Source: an uncultured Bacteroidota bacterium (GTDB taxonomy: Bacteria > Bacteroidota > Bacteroidia > B-17B0 > Aurantibacillaceae). From it: 64,000 nucleotides of DNA. The notes under the pieces are model-generated. The model saw nothing but the letters and a program-made list of their open reading frames with translations. It did no database searches and was not told where the DNA came from. Shown in pieces: positions 38,460-47,230 of the stretch (position 1 is the first letter of the stretch; each line of letters starts with the position of its first letter). The stretch spans positions 310,001-374,000 of the forward strand of contig CALMVZ010000012.1 in NCBI GenBank assembly GCA_937873155.1, read 5' to 3'. The translations under genes and the position numbers were made by a program.

Positions 38460-38467
38460 TATCTTTA
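38460..38467 (+). promoter_or_regulatory. Promoter -7 element before the helical-repeat gene
   Basis: TATCTTTA, 4 bp before ATG 38472; the -33 region (TTTA, 38436-38439) comes from the family C repeat. It supports the ATG at 38472 over the upstream TTG at 38403. Confidence 0.45.
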
Positions 38468-38471
38468 CTTT

Positions 38472-38963
38472 ATGAAACATTATAGTGCCCATGCCATAGA
38501 TATGTTCACACGTCATGTGTTGAATGATACACCGGGTTCGAACTGGCTGATAGAAAATAATTACCGTGAATTGATCGCCGTTATTGACGCTATACGTGAC
38601 GATAAATTCGCTTTCAAATATTTAATTGACGGCAAACATTTTGAGTTAGCAGCTTTTGTTAATGCAATTTGGGAAGATGCAAGCGCCTTTAAATTTTTAA
38701 TTGACCGCAAGGCTTTCGATTGGGCTGCAACAGCTAATTATATCAATGGCGATGATAAAGCCGAAGAAGCATTGCTGCGTGCAGGAAAAAAACACTATGT
38801 AATGTTAGGCAACGCTATTCAAAGTGTTGTGAGAGCTGATGGAGATAGGGCTGTTAGTCCGATGGGAGTAATAAAAAACATGCTGAACTTCAAAAAGGCA
38901 TTCGAGAAAGAACCTGATACAAGCAGTTGGCAGAAAGATCCTAAAAAACATTTGAAAAAATGA
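38472..38963 (+). CDS. Uncharacterised protein with tandem helical repeats
   Basis: 163 aa, cytoplasmic (no signal peptide), family not recognised. About three tandem units of 26-29 residues are visible: NNYRELIAVIDAIRDDKFAF, then FELAAFVNAIWEDASAFKFL, then FDWAATANYINGDDKAEEAL, each a helical pair with Phe-Lys-Tyr/Phe-Leu at the end, like a short HEAT- or ankyrin-type solenoid. A linker and Lys-rich tail follow. It overlaps the next gene by 4 bp (ATGA), so the pair is a probable two-gene unit. Confidence 0.75.
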   Translation: MKHYSAHAIDMFTRHVLNDTPGSNWLIENNYRELIAVIDAIRDDKFAFKYLIDGKHFELAAFVNAIWEDASAFKFLIDRKAFDWAATANYINGDDKAEEALLRAGKKHYVMLGNAIQSVVRADGDRAVSPMGVIKNMLNFKKAFEKEPDTSSWQKDPKKHLKK

Positions 38964-39196
38964 GGATCATCGATAGTATTCCCCACCCTTCTATTACCAT
39001 CAGTATCTTTCAGATGAATGAAAAATTCATTGTGAAATTTGAGGCAGGACCTATGGAGCAAGCCTTTAAATTTGAGAATTCAGAAGTAAAAGGATTAGAG
39101 AACCTGAAAAAGATCATAACTCCCGAATTCATTGAAGAAGTAAGAAAACGTTTCAACGAGATGTTCCTCCAAATGAAAAATGCGAAACCCGTTTAG
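38960..39196 (+). CDS. Small conserved cytoplasmic protein, function unknown
   Basis: 78 aa. N-terminal beta-rich half (ITISIFQMNEKFIVKFEAGP, EQAFKF) and a C-terminal amphipathic helix (LKKIITPEFIEEVRKRFNEM). Its ATG overlaps the previous stop by 4 bp, which suggests translational coupling and a joint role. I recall similar small proteins in Bacteroidota but no assigned function. Confidence 0.75.
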   Translation: MRIIDSIPHPSITISIFQMNEKFIVKFEAGPMEQAFKFENSEVKGLENLKKIITPEFIEEVRKRFNEMFLQMKNAKPV

Positions 39197-39197
39197 C

Positions 39198-39450
39198 CCT
39201 TCGTCAGGCTCAGGGCTCCAATTCTTTCTTAATGCCATTATGGTTCGGCAAGCTCACCATGGCACATCCTTCAAAAATATTTTGTAGCTTCGACAAGCTC
39301 TGCCGCCATTCTTATATTTAAAAATAATCACTTTGTGACTGAATTTGTCGAAGTCACCTCTTAAGAAACGGAAGTCATGGTGAGCTTGCCGAACCACAAT
39401 AAATTCAACAAAAAGATAAACACTGAGCTTGACGAAGTGTTTAGACGAAA
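39198..39450. repeat. Cluster of degenerate GAGCTTGxCGAA repeats (family A)
   Basis: At least six copies of the core in both orientations: CCCTTCGTCAGGCTCAGGG (39198), GGTTCGGCAAGCTCACCAT (39242-39260), GCTTCGACAAGCTC (39283), GAATTTGTCGAAG (39340), ATGGTGAGCTTGCCGAACC (39377-39395) and CTGAGCTTGACGAAG (39423). The copies at 39242 and 39377 form a perfect 19-bp inverted repeat. This fills the gap between convergent genes. No gene. Confidence 0.75.
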
Positions 39451-39525
39451 GTACAAAGTTCACAGACCTACTATATTAAACCTAAACTACCCACACATAG
39501 ATCTGCAAACTCCGTATCCTTCCAA

Positions 39526-39588
39526 GCCACAGATTTCACTGATTTCCACAGATCAATAATATCTGAGTTAATCCGTGTAATCTGCGGC
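39526..39588. repeat. Dispersed repeat GCCACAGATT...AATCTGCGGC (family E)
   Basis: GCCACAGATTTCACTGATTT and, inverted, GTAATCTGCGGC, about 63 bp end to end. This CACAGATT-type repeat is a widespread intergenic element in many bacteria. Its right end meets the gldN stop codon. Confidence 0.7.
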
Positions 39589-40430
39589 TAATAATGCCAG
39601 AGATCATGCTCAAACCTGAAAATATCATTCTTAATTCTATCTGATTCCAATAACGCATCCACACCTTTTGTATAATCGAACACGTAACGATCGTACACAT
39701 TACTTTCCTTTACAATATAACTTCCGAATTCACGACGCTGAAAAAGATCATCGAACGTTGAGTGATCGCTGATATTCTTTGGATTGAATACCCTGTATTT
39801 CGCCAAATATTTTTTTGCAGCAGGATAATAGATCCAGAATAATTCTTTGTACGCTTCTTTTTCTTCTACATACTCATAGAACGCAATCCCGGTCACTTTC
39901 ACTTCCATTGCTGACCGTTCTCTATTCAGGAACCAATCTTCCATAAATCGTATCTTAATTACTTTAGTAAAAATGGAAGTTGAATCAGAAGCAACAATCG
40001 GAAATTCTTCAGATTCTCCATCCTCCCTGTACCTTATTTCAGTTGTTTCAATAGTTTCAACTAATTTAGCTTTAACAGCACTTAATGTAAGCGGGCTGTA
40101 AAAATTCTCATCTGCAAACGCTATAAGATCACCTTTTAAAATATGTTTACATACCAATTGCATTAAAGAGATCCTGCAAGGCTGATGATCTATAGGGTAA
40201 TATAAAGGATGATTTATCTTTTCACGAAGATCGATCTCCCGCCAAACTCTTTTTTCCCAGGCCACATCCGCTTCTCTTGTATAAGCACCAAACATTGGTT
40301 TTTTGTTTAAGATCAACGTATTGTTGATCGCACCGCAAGGATTAGCTTCTTCAGGACTTCCATCAGCATATTGCGCTTGCATTTTTAAGACTAAAGCTGA
40401 AAAAATAAATATGTAATTTCTTAACCGCAT
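39588..40430 (-). CDS. gldN: Gliding motility / T9SS ring protein GldN (PorN-like)
   Basis: 280 aa. Signal peptide (YIFIFSALVLKMQAQ). Hallmarks: WEKRVWREIDLREKINHPLY at about 58-78, IRFMEDWFLNRERSAMEVKV, LFWIYYPAAKKYLAKYRVFN and TFDDLFQRREFGSYIVKESN followed by VYDR. GldN/PorN pairs with the GldK/PorK lipoprotein to form the periplasmic ring of the T9SS. It normally lies at the end of gldKLMN; here it stands alone, so it may be a second copy or a split locus. No good promoter is visible upstream. Confidence 0.92.
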   Translation of the reverse strand: MRLRNYIFIFSALVLKMQAQYADGSPEEANPCGAINNTLILNKKPMFGAYTREADVAWEKRVWREIDLREKINHPLYYPIDHQPCRISLMQLVCKHILKGDLIAFADENFYSPLTLSAVKAKLVETIETTEIRYREDGESEEFPIVASDSTSIFTKVIKIRFMEDWFLNRERSAMEVKVTGIAFYEYVEEKEAYKELFWIYYPAAKKYLAKYRVFNPKNISDHSTFDDLFQRREFGSYIVKESNVYDRYVFDYTKGVDALLESDRIKNDIFRFEHDLWHY

Positions 40431-40574
40431 CTAAACCTATAATATTTGAAAAAAGAAAAGGTTACATATAAGTTTTGAACCCAAATCAGGTTTGCTTTAC
40501 AATTTTGGACCAAAAAAGGGTCGGAAATTGGCTGTTTTGTTCAAAAAACCCGCCTTCTGTTAAATCGTTTTAGT

Positions 40575-40582
40575 TATCTTTA
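40575..40582 (+). promoter_or_regulatory. Promoter -7 element before the PNGase F-like gene
   Basis: TATCTTTA at 40575-40582, 18 bp before the ATG; no good -33 box. Confidence 0.4.
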
Positions 40583-40600
40583 CTTTAAATATCAACTGAA

Positions 40601-43600
40601 ATGAAAAAATTATCGATTCTTTTTCTCTCTTTTTTAAGCTTAAATACCTTTTCACAATCGATCGGCGACACCATCGTTGTAAAAACCTTGAAATACGGCA
40701 GCACAACCCGGGACACTGCAATACAATTTCCAACGAGTGCGCTCACTTACGAAAAAATTATCATGCGCTATAACATGCGTTGTAAGAATGGATTGATCTC
40801 GACCTCATCCAACAAAAATTTAGGTTGCGGCGAATGGGACTATTCCTGCAATACATACATCGCCGATTCAACTCGAATAGAAGTTGAACCTTTAACAACT
40901 CCGAGTCATATCATTTCGAATTTCACAGGGACGGTTTTTCCTTACACCACCCTTCAGCCTTTCGATTATTATAACTATGCCCAAACTTCAGTTACTTTAA
41001 ATAGTATCATTTCAGAAACACAATTTACAGTCGGAACAGGAAGTGCTCCGGCACCCAATGTTTTAAAAACGAACGAAAGATCCGGGCGTTCATTCCTGCT
41101 ATATACCGCTGCAGAACTAACAGCCGCTGGATTTACTGCAGGTAATATCCACGGTTTGATCTTGGATGTAGCTAATGCAGGTGGTGTAGCTAACTTTTTA
41201 AATATGGGAATTCAACATACAACTTTAACAGCCCTTACAGCAGAATCAGGTACGCTGACAGGATTCACCAATGTTTACAATTCCAATCACACTTTTGTAA
41301 ATGGGAATAACCGTATTCAATTTCACACACCTTTTAACTGGAATGGCACTTCCAACATTATTATCGATTGTTCATTTACTAATTCAGGTCCCGGCACAGC
41401 AATTATTTTTAATGGTGTAACAACAACTTCGGCTAATGCGATCTATGCAAATAATAATTACGCGGTAGATTTAGAATGCGACGGACATATTAATATCAAT
41501 TCTTCATTCTTAAATACGATCACAGGATCGCTGACAGTTTCTTTCTGGGCTTACGGAAATAAGAACATGATGCCGGCAAATACTTCTATTCTTTATGGCT
41601 GGGCAACAAATCCAAACGACCGAAACTTAAATATACATTTACCATGGAGTGATAACAATGTTTATTTTGATTGCGGCTTTAGTGCAGGAGGGTTTGACCG
41701 CCAGAATAAAGTTTCAACTGCAGTTAACCAGGGCGGACAATGGAATCACTGGGTCTTCACAAAAAATACAGGCTCAGCCTGGATGAGGATTTATTTAAAT
41801 GGGGCATTGTGGTCGATAGCCGGTGGAAAATCAAAACCAATTTCATTAATGAATTTGATATTAGGTAAGGACGCCTCGTTGAGTAATAATTACAAAGGAA
41901 AAGTGAACGGGCTTACGATCTGGAATAAAGAATTTGCTTTAGCAGACATTAAATCTTTGATGAATGTTCCGATCACAGCCTCTCACCCATTCTATTCGAA
42001 CTTACTTGCCTATTACAAAATGGATGAAGGTACCGGTTCAATTGTAAATGACGCGAAAAATTCTGTTACGTCTAACGGAACAAATATATTATGGTCGTTC
42101 GACAGGGGAAATAAATTGAACAGGATGTTCTATGAAACTACAGTAAAACCAAACATCGTTCTTCTCCAGGGAAACTATTCTTTGACGACGAATACGATCA
42201 CAGTTAAAGATTCAATCGGAAGAGGGCCTAACACTGTTCAGCAATTCTCGGTAACAAACAATGCAACGGTTACGCCTTTTGTAAACGATGCTATCGTTTT
42301 AGCTTCCACATCAACTAATTTATATAATGCATCCCCGATCAATGTTTACAATGGCGATACAGGTGTACTAACAGGTACGATCGCTTCCACACCAACGGGC
42401 ACGATCACTATTACAAACTTAAGTTATAACAAACGTCATCCTTATTACATCGAGCTAATGTCGTTCGTTACACCATATGGTATTGGCTTAGATCTTGGAA
42501 TGAATGGCAAGACCTGGTATTTTGATATGAGTGATTATGCACCATTATTAAAAGGAAAGAAAAGATTTTTAATGACGCTTGGCGGAGAGTGGCAGGAAAA
42601 TATGGATATTGATTTTTTATTTATTGTAGGTACACCACCAAGAACGGTACTTGAGTCACATCAATTATGGCAGGGTGGAGCTCGTTGGGGCGGCTCATCG
42701 ATCGGCAGTATTACTTCCGATACAAGGTTTAGTGTACAAACTTATACATCACTAAGTGCTGCCAAAGAATTTAAAATGCGCTCAACAATTACCGGTCATG
42801 GCGCTGAAGGCGAATTCCATCAGAATGGCGGATTGGTAAATCATTACTTTAATATTAACGGCGGCCCGAATGAATTCAGCTGGCAGATCACACGTTTATG
42901 CGGAGCTAATCCTATCTACCCCCAGGGAGGAACATGGGTTTACGACAGGCAAGGTTGGTGTCCGGGTGAATACTCTTTATTAAAAGAATATGATGTGACC
43001 CCTTACATTGTGCCCGGATCAACCCTTACTTTGGATTACAATACTTCAAATCCTGCCATTCCGAGCGGTGATTACCGTTATATTGCAGCTCATCAGCTGA
43101 TCAGTTACGGAGCGCCAAATCATAATTTAGATGTTGGATTAGTTGACGTGCAAAAGCCAAGTGATAAAGTTGTTTACTCGCGTGAAAATCCAATGTGTGC
43201 TAAACCAATTATTGTTGTACAGAATACAGGTTCTGTAACCTTGACTTCGATCGATATAGATTATTGGATGAATAATACCTCAACAAAACAATCATATCAA
43301 TGGAATGGAAGTTTAACATCAATGGATACAGCGATCATCACTTTACCGATCGGATCATTATGGCAAAATGGTTTAGCTGCAAGCAACAACAGATTTTTTG
43401 TTGAATTGAAAAAAGCGAACAATAGTGTAGATAATTATTCTTACAACAACAAATATTCTTACCCGATCAATTTACCGGATATTCTTACAGATTCTATTAC
43501 AGTAGAGTTTAAGACAAATAACATTCCGTCTGAAAATTCTTACAAATTGGTGGATGCCAATGGGAATACTGTCATTGGAGCGAGTGCTTTAATTGCAGCG

Positions 43601-44077
43601 AATACCCTTTACACAGATAATTATATTCTGAACGGCTGTTATAAACTAATGGTTGAAGATACAGGTGAAGACGGGCTTCAATGGTGGGCAAGCTCAGCTC
43701 AAGGCGCCGGTTATGTCCAGTTAAAAAATCCGCAGGGCGCTGTTATAAAAACTTTCAATCCAGATTTCGGAAAACGGTTCGAATATAGTTTCAGTACAAG
43801 ATCTTCTCCTTTAGTATTAACAGTTAACCAAAATGAATTATCAAATTCAGTCCACCTCTACCCTAACCCTGCGCATGATAAATTTGAAATAACTATACAG
43901 AATACAGAGAATGTAAAAATAAATATTACTGATATGTTAGGAAGAACCTTTGATCTGCCTCATACCACTTTAAAAGATAAAATTGTATTCGACAGTTCAT
44001 TATTAAAAGCGGGAGTTTATTTAGTGCAGATCACCAAAGATAATTCCACTGCTACAAAGAAACTGATCATTGACTAA
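40601..44077 (+). CDS. Secreted PNGase F-like protein with inserted LamG domain and T9SS sorting domain
   Basis: 1158 aa. Signal peptide MKKLSILFLSFLSLNTFSQS. N-terminal part resembles the PNGase F N-domain (NLGCGEWDYSCNTYI). A jelly-roll LamG/Concanavalin-like domain (VSFWAYGNKNMMP, QWNHWVFTKNTG, GKVNGLTIWNKEF) lies at about 285-460. The PNGase F C-terminal domain follows at about 645-850, with ITGHGAEGEFHQNGG and CGANPIYPQGGTWVYDRQGW. A CARDB-like beta domain and a T9SS type A sorting domain (YPNPAHDKFEITIQN ... GVYLVQITKDNSTATKKLII) end it. PNGase F cuts N-glycans from asparagine; this protein probably acts on glycoproteins outside the cell. Catalytic residues were not mapped. Confidence 0.9.
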   Translation: MKKLSILFLSFLSLNTFSQSIGDTIVVKTLKYGSTTRDTAIQFPTSALTYEKIIMRYNMRCKNGLISTSSNKNLGCGEWDYSCNTYIADSTRIEVEPLTTPSHIISNFTGTVFPYTTLQPFDYYNYAQTSVTLNSIISETQFTVGTGSAPAPNVLKTNERSGRSFLLYTAAELTAAGFTAGNIHGLILDVANAGGVANFLNMGIQHTTLTALTAESGTLTGFTNVYNSNHTFVNGNNRIQFHTPFNWNGTSNIIIDCSFTNSGPGTAIIFNGVTTTSANAIYANNNYAVDLECDGHININSSFLNTITGSLTVSFWAYGNKNMMPANTSILYGWATNPNDRNLNIHLPWSDNNVYFDCGFSAGGFDRQNKVSTAVNQGGQWNHWVFTKNTGSAWMRIYLNGALWSIAGGKSKPISLMNLILGKDASLSNNYKGKVNGLTIWNKEFALADIKSLMNVPITASHPFYSNLLAYYKMDEGTGSIVNDAKNSVTSNGTNILWSFDRGNKLNRMFYETTVKPNIVLLQGNYSLTTNTITVKDSIGRGPNTVQQFSVTNNATVTPFVNDAIVLASTSTNLYNASPINVYNGDTGVLTGTIASTPTGTITITNLSYNKRHPYYIELMSFVTPYGIGLDLGMNGKTWYFDMSDYAPLLKGKKRFLMTLGGEWQENMDIDFLFIVGTPPRTVLESHQLWQGGARWGGSSIGSITSDTRFSVQTYTSLSAAKEFKMRSTITGHGAEGEFHQNGGLVNHYFNINGGPNEFSWQITRLCGANPIYPQGGTWVYDRQGWCPGEYSLLKEYDVTPYIVPGSTLTLDYNTSNPAIPSGDYRYIAAHQLISYGAPNHNLDVGLVDVQKPSDKVVYSRENPMCAKPIIVVQNTGSVTLTSIDIDYWMNNTSTKQSYQWNGSLTSMDTAIITLPIGSLWQNGLAASNNRFFVELKKANNSVDNYSYNNKYSYPINLPDILTDSITVEFKTNNIPSENSYKLVDANGNTVIGASALIAANTLYTDNYILNGCYKLMVEDTGEDGLQWWASSAQGAGYVQLKNPQGAVIKTFNPDFGKRFEYSFSTRSSPLVLTVNQNELSNSVHLYPNPAHDKFEITIQNTENVKINITDMLGRTFDLPHTTLKDKIVFDSSLLKAGVYLVQITKDNSTATKKLIID

Positions 44078-44094
44078 TGTGAAGTAAACCAAAA

Positions 44095-44130
44095 CAAAAA
44101 AGCCGCAAATGTAAAACTCGCGGCTTTTTT
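44095..44130. terminator. Bidirectional terminator between the PNGase F-like gene and accD
   Basis: AAAAAAGCCGC, 13-base loop, GCGGCTTTTTT. The stem ends in T-runs on either strand, so it serves both convergent genes. Confidence 0.9.
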
Positions 44131-44136
44131 ATTCTT

Positions 44137-44982
44137 TTAATTTCTTAGCATCTTCAGGATATTCGCTAACTTATCTTTCAATTCAGTACGCGGAATGATC
44201 TTATCAAGGAAGCCATGTTCTAATACGAACTCAGCTGTTTGAAACCCTTTCGGAAGATCTTTACCAATAGTTTCTTTTACAACTCGCGGACCTGCAAATC
44301 CAATTAAAGATTCCGGTTCAGCAATATTAAGATCACCTAACATAGCATAACTGGCAGTTACACCACCGGTGGTCGGATCAGTTAATAAGGAGATATAAGG
44401 AATTTTATGCTGTGCTAATTGAGAAAGTTTCGCTGATGTTTTTGCCATCTGCATTAAAGAGAATGCAGCTTCCATCATTCGCGCTCCACCCGATTTTGAA
44501 ATGATCAGTAAAGGTGCTTTTGTTTTGATACAGAAATCGATCGACCTTGCAATTTTTTCTCCAACCACAGAACCCATTGATCCCCCGATGAAACTAAAGT
44601 CCATACAACAGATCACAAGATCTTCACCATTCACTTTTCCGTAAGCACTACGTAAAGCGTCATTCAATCCTGACTTTTTTACTGAATCAGTTAAACGGTC
44701 AGTATATTTTTTTGTGTCAGAGAATTCTAAAGGATCACCGCTGACTAAATTCTCGTGTAATTCAGTGAACTGGTTATTATCAAATAAAACCTCGAAATAT
44801 TCTTTGCTTCCTAAACGCTGATGATTACCACAATCGATACAAACGTATTTATTAGCCTGATGATCGGCTGCTGTGTGAATTTTTTTACAAGACGGACATT
44901 TATACCACAAACCTTCAGGAGTTTCTTTTTTCTCTTTGGTACTTGTAGTGATCCCTTCTTTTAATCTCTTAAACCAACCCAT
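44137..44982 (-). CDS. accD: Acetyl-CoA carboxylase carboxyltransferase subunit beta
   Basis: AccD, with AccA, transfers the carboxyl group from biotin to acetyl-CoA, the first step of fatty-acid synthesis. Zinc ribbon: CPSCK then CIDCG; crotonase-fold segments [40 protein letters not shown] and [13 protein letters not shown]. The frame runs back to 45063, overlapping the aldolase stop, but its first 27 codons are unlike AccD and derive from an AGAAACTAGAAACC-type repeat; [10 protein letters not shown] at 44982 (281 aa) is the usual start. Confidence 0.95.
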   Translation of the reverse strand: MGWFKRLKEGITTSTKEKKETPEGLWYKCPSCKKIHTAADHQANKYVCIDCGNHQRLGSKEYFEVLFDNNQFTELHENLVSGDPLEFSDTKKYTDRLTDSVKKSGLNDALRSAYGKVNGEDLVICCMDFSFIGGSMGSVVGEKIARSIDFCIKTKAPLLIISKSGGARMMEAAFSLMQMAKTSAKLSQLAQHKIPYISLLTDPTTGGVTASYAMLGDLNIAEPESLIGFAGPRVVKETIGKDLPKGFQTAEFVLEHGFLDKIIPRTELKDKLANILKMLRN

Positions 44983-45055
44983 TTCAGTTTCGTGTTTTTG
45001 GTTTCTAGTTTCTTGTTGTTGCGCGGTCGTCATACTACCGAAGTCAGTATCTTCC

Positions 45056-46111
45056 TTATGCAATAGTTATCGATTTATCTAAATACACGTCTTGAATAGT
45101 ATTCAGTAATGAAATTCCTTCTTTCAATGGTTTCTGGAATGCTTTACGTCCCGAAATCAATCCTTGTCCGCCGCCCCGTTTATTTATCACTGCTGTTGTA
45201 ACTGCTTCTGCAAGATCAGATGCACCTTTACTTTCGCCGCCACTATTAATTAATCCCATACGTCCCATGAAACAATTTGCTACCTGGTAACGGCAAAGAT
45301 CAATCGGATTCTCAGTAGTTAATTCAGAATAAACTTTCGGATGTGTTTTACCGTGACCGGTTGCGTTGTATCCGCCATTCTTATCCGATAATTTTTGCTT
45401 GATGATATCAGCCTGGATCGTAACACCTAAATGATTTGCCTGTGAAGAAAGATCGGCTGCTGTATGATAATCCACACCGTCTTTTTTAAATGCCGAGTTA
45501 CGTGTATAGCACCATAAGATCGTTGCCATTCCTAATTCATGTGCACGGTCAAATGCTTTTGCAACCTCAACAATTTGGCGGCCCGATTCTGCGGAACCAA
45601 AATAAATGGTAGCTCCAACGGCAACAGCGCCCATGTTCCATGCATCTTCAACAGTGCCGAACATGATCTGATCGAATTTATTAGGGTATGATAAAAATTC
45701 GTTATGATTTATTTTTACTATGAAAGGAATTTTGTGTGCGTATTTACGTGCTACAGAACCAAGAACTCCATAAGTTGAAGCAACTGCGTTACAACCACCT
45801 TCTATTGCTAATTTCACGATATTCTCGCTATCGAAATACATTGGGTTCGGAGCAAATGAAGCACCTGCACTGTGTTCGATACCCTGGTCAACCGGTAAAA
45901 TACTCATGTAACCTGTATTTGCTAAACGGCCTGTACCATATAATTGCTGCAGGCTACGTAACACCTGAGGATTGCGGTTAGTTTGCTGGAAGATACGGTC
46001 CACAAAATCCGAGCCCGGAATATGGATGTTATCTTTTGAAATGGTTTTACAAGTATGGTTCAATAAAGTATCGGCCTGAGCGCCTAATAATTCTTTGATA
46101 TTTACCGGCAT
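45056..46111 (-). CDS. fbaB: Fructose-bisphosphate aldolase, class I (DhnA/FbaB type)
   Basis: Cleaves fructose-1,6-bisphosphate with a Schiff-base lysine instead of zinc. 351 aa, the E. coli FbaB length. Signatures: [53 protein letters not shown] and [18 protein letters not shown]. The active lysine is likely the one in VKINHNEF; the phosphate loop is [16 protein letters not shown]. It follows tandem terminators, so it has its own promoter, and lies 73 bp before the accD start. Confidence 0.94.
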   Translation of the reverse strand: MPVNIKELLGAQADTLLNHTCKTISKDNIHIPGSDFVDRIFQQTNRNPQVLRSLQQLYGTGRLANTGYMSILPVDQGIEHSAGASFAPNPMYFDSENIVKLAIEGGCNAVASTYGVLGSVARKYAHKIPFIVKINHNEFLSYPNKFDQIMFGTVEDAWNMGAVAVGATIYFGSAESGRQIVEVAKAFDRAHELGMATILWCYTRNSAFKKDGVDYHTAADLSSQANHLGVTIQADIIKQKLSDKNGGYNATGHGKTHPKVYSELTTENPIDLCRYQVANCFMGRMGLINSGGESKGASDLAEAVTTAVINKRGGGQGLISGRKAFQKPLKEGISLLNTIQDVYLDKSITIA

Positions 46112-46144
46112 AATTTGGTTTTTAATGAGAGGGCAAATTTAACG

Positions 46145-46165
46145 AAAAAAGCCCTATTGAGGGCT
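46145..46165 (-). terminator. Second tandem terminator after the SiaC-like gene
   Basis: Minus strand: AGCCCT, CAAT, AGGGCT, TTTTTT. A 6-bp stem with T-run just behind the first terminator. Confidence 0.8.
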
Positions 46166-46174
46166 GTATTTAAT

Positions 46175-46206
46175 AAAAAACCCCGAAAATGTAACACTTT
46201 CGGGGT
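46175..46206 (-). terminator. Rho-independent terminator after the SiaC-like gene
   Basis: Minus strand: ACCCCGAAA, loop, TTTCGGGGT then TTTTTA. A 9-bp stem, 20 bp after the stop. With the next hairpin it tightly isolates the aldolase gene from the operon upstream. Confidence 0.92.
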
Positions 46207-46226
46207 CAATATAATAAGTTGAAATA

Positions 46227-46607
46227 TTATTCGCTTACCTGTACCATTTTGAATGGCACGTTGATGATGGCCTGGTAATCTTCACCAGCCTCTAACATAT
46301 CTTCATCATCTTCTTCGTAATGCCAGTTAATAACAACTGCACTGCCATTCTTATTGATATTCTCTAATTTCTTAAATACATCTAATATACATTTAGAAGA
46401 GCTGGTGTTGAAATATTCTAACTGAATATTAACGTTAGTTGCAGACTTAGGAGAACCTGCATACTTATCTAAAGCATCTACTAAAGGCTTGTAGAACTCT
46501 ATTGAGTTTTCAGGGATAGAGCGTCCTTTAATTTCCAATACACCGCTACCTAGATCGAAACTGATCGTTGGGGTTTTTGGAGTGCCGTCAATTGAGTATT
46601 TTTCCAT
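46227..46607 (-). CDS. SiaC-family regulatory phosphoprotein (DUF1987)
   Basis: 126 aa, an anti-sigma-antagonist-like switch protein. The N-terminus carries SIDGTPKTPTISFDLGSGVL and the hallmark EYFNTSSSKCILDVFKKL. In Pseudomonas SiaC the phosphorylated residue is, from memory, Thr68; here residue 68 is the Thr of YFNTSSSK. SiaC is phosphorylated by SiaB and dephosphorylated by the PP2C SiaA. All three types of partner are present in this cluster: the kinase gene is 40 bp upstream and the PP2C 1.5 kb upstream. No diguanylate cyclase (SiaD) is nearby, so the output must differ. Confidence 0.88.
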   Translation of the reverse strand: MEKYSIDGTPKTPTISFDLGSGVLEIKGRSIPENSIEFYKPLVDALDKYAGSPKSATNVNIQLEYFNTSSSKCILDVFKKLENINKNGSAVVINWHYEEDDEDMLEAGEDYQAIINVPFKMVQVSE

Positions 46608-46647
46608 AGTGTTTGTTTAATTTTATGTTCGTGTTCGTTGTAATTAC

Positions 46648-47223
46648 TTATACCGGTATTTGATTGATCTTTATATTAAGTGTAAAGAAAGAAACTTTAT
46701 TATCAATTTCCAAAAAATTATACTCTAATTTTTCGCCCGTTTTTCTGGCAATATCTATCATCCCTAAACCACCCCCGCCTTTTAAAGACATTTCACCGTT
46801 ATTAAGAACCTTTTTATAGTATTCCTTAAGTTCTTCCTTGCTAAGCGCGTTAACCTCATCTAAACGACCTCTAAGGCCATTCACGTTCTCGCTTAGAATA
46901 TAGTTTCCTGTAGTGATCGTATAGGCATTGTTAAGTTTACCGATCATGAAAATAGCAGAACGGTTCACGTCGCCGGCTGCATCAGCTACATCATCCATGT
47001 GATGATAAAGATTTTGCAAACACTCCACTAAAACGTTATAAACCTTTTTCTTCATCTTCGGTTCTTCCTGCATGTTATCCATTTTATTTTCCATGATCTG
47101 GAGAATGGATGTCAGGAGTTCCGACGTAATATCCCCTTTAAATGAAAGAAGAATATTATTCTTCTCCATCTTGTCGTAGATGTTGAACGCGTCAACCATT
47201 ATACTAGAGGAAATAACCGGCAT
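46648..47223 (-). CDS. SiaB-family serine/threonine protein kinase
   Basis: 191 aa, GHKL-type ATPase fold: an N-box-like helix (VYNVLVECLQNLYHHMDD, with Glu and Asn) and a glycine box (MSLKGGGGLGMIDIARKTG). It is soluble. This family phosphorylates SiaC. The start at 47223 is 7 bp after the lipoprotein stop; MVDAFNIYDKM at 47199 is another possible start. Coupling to the upstream gene and to the SiaC gene suggests one transcript. Confidence 0.86.
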   Translation of the reverse strand: MPVISSSIMVDAFNIYDKMEKNNILLSFKGDITSELLTSILQIMENKMDNMQEEPKMKKKVYNVLVECLQNLYHHMDDVADAAGDVNRSAIFMIGKLNNAYTITTGNYILSENVNGLRGRLDEVNALSKEELKEYYKKVLNNGEMSLKGGGGLGMIDIARKTGEKLEYNFLEIDNKVSFFTLNIKINQIPV

Positions 47224-47230
47224 CTGGATC

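Noticed and set aside
38403-38471. Upstream start (TTG 38403) of the helical-repeat protein
   Set aside because: It lies within the family C repeat and upstream of the TATCTTTA box.
44983-45063. 27-residue N-terminal extension of AccD overlapping the aldolase gene
   Set aside because: Low-complexity AGAAACTAGAAACC-type repeat, not conserved AccD sequence; [10 protein letters not shown] is the typical start.
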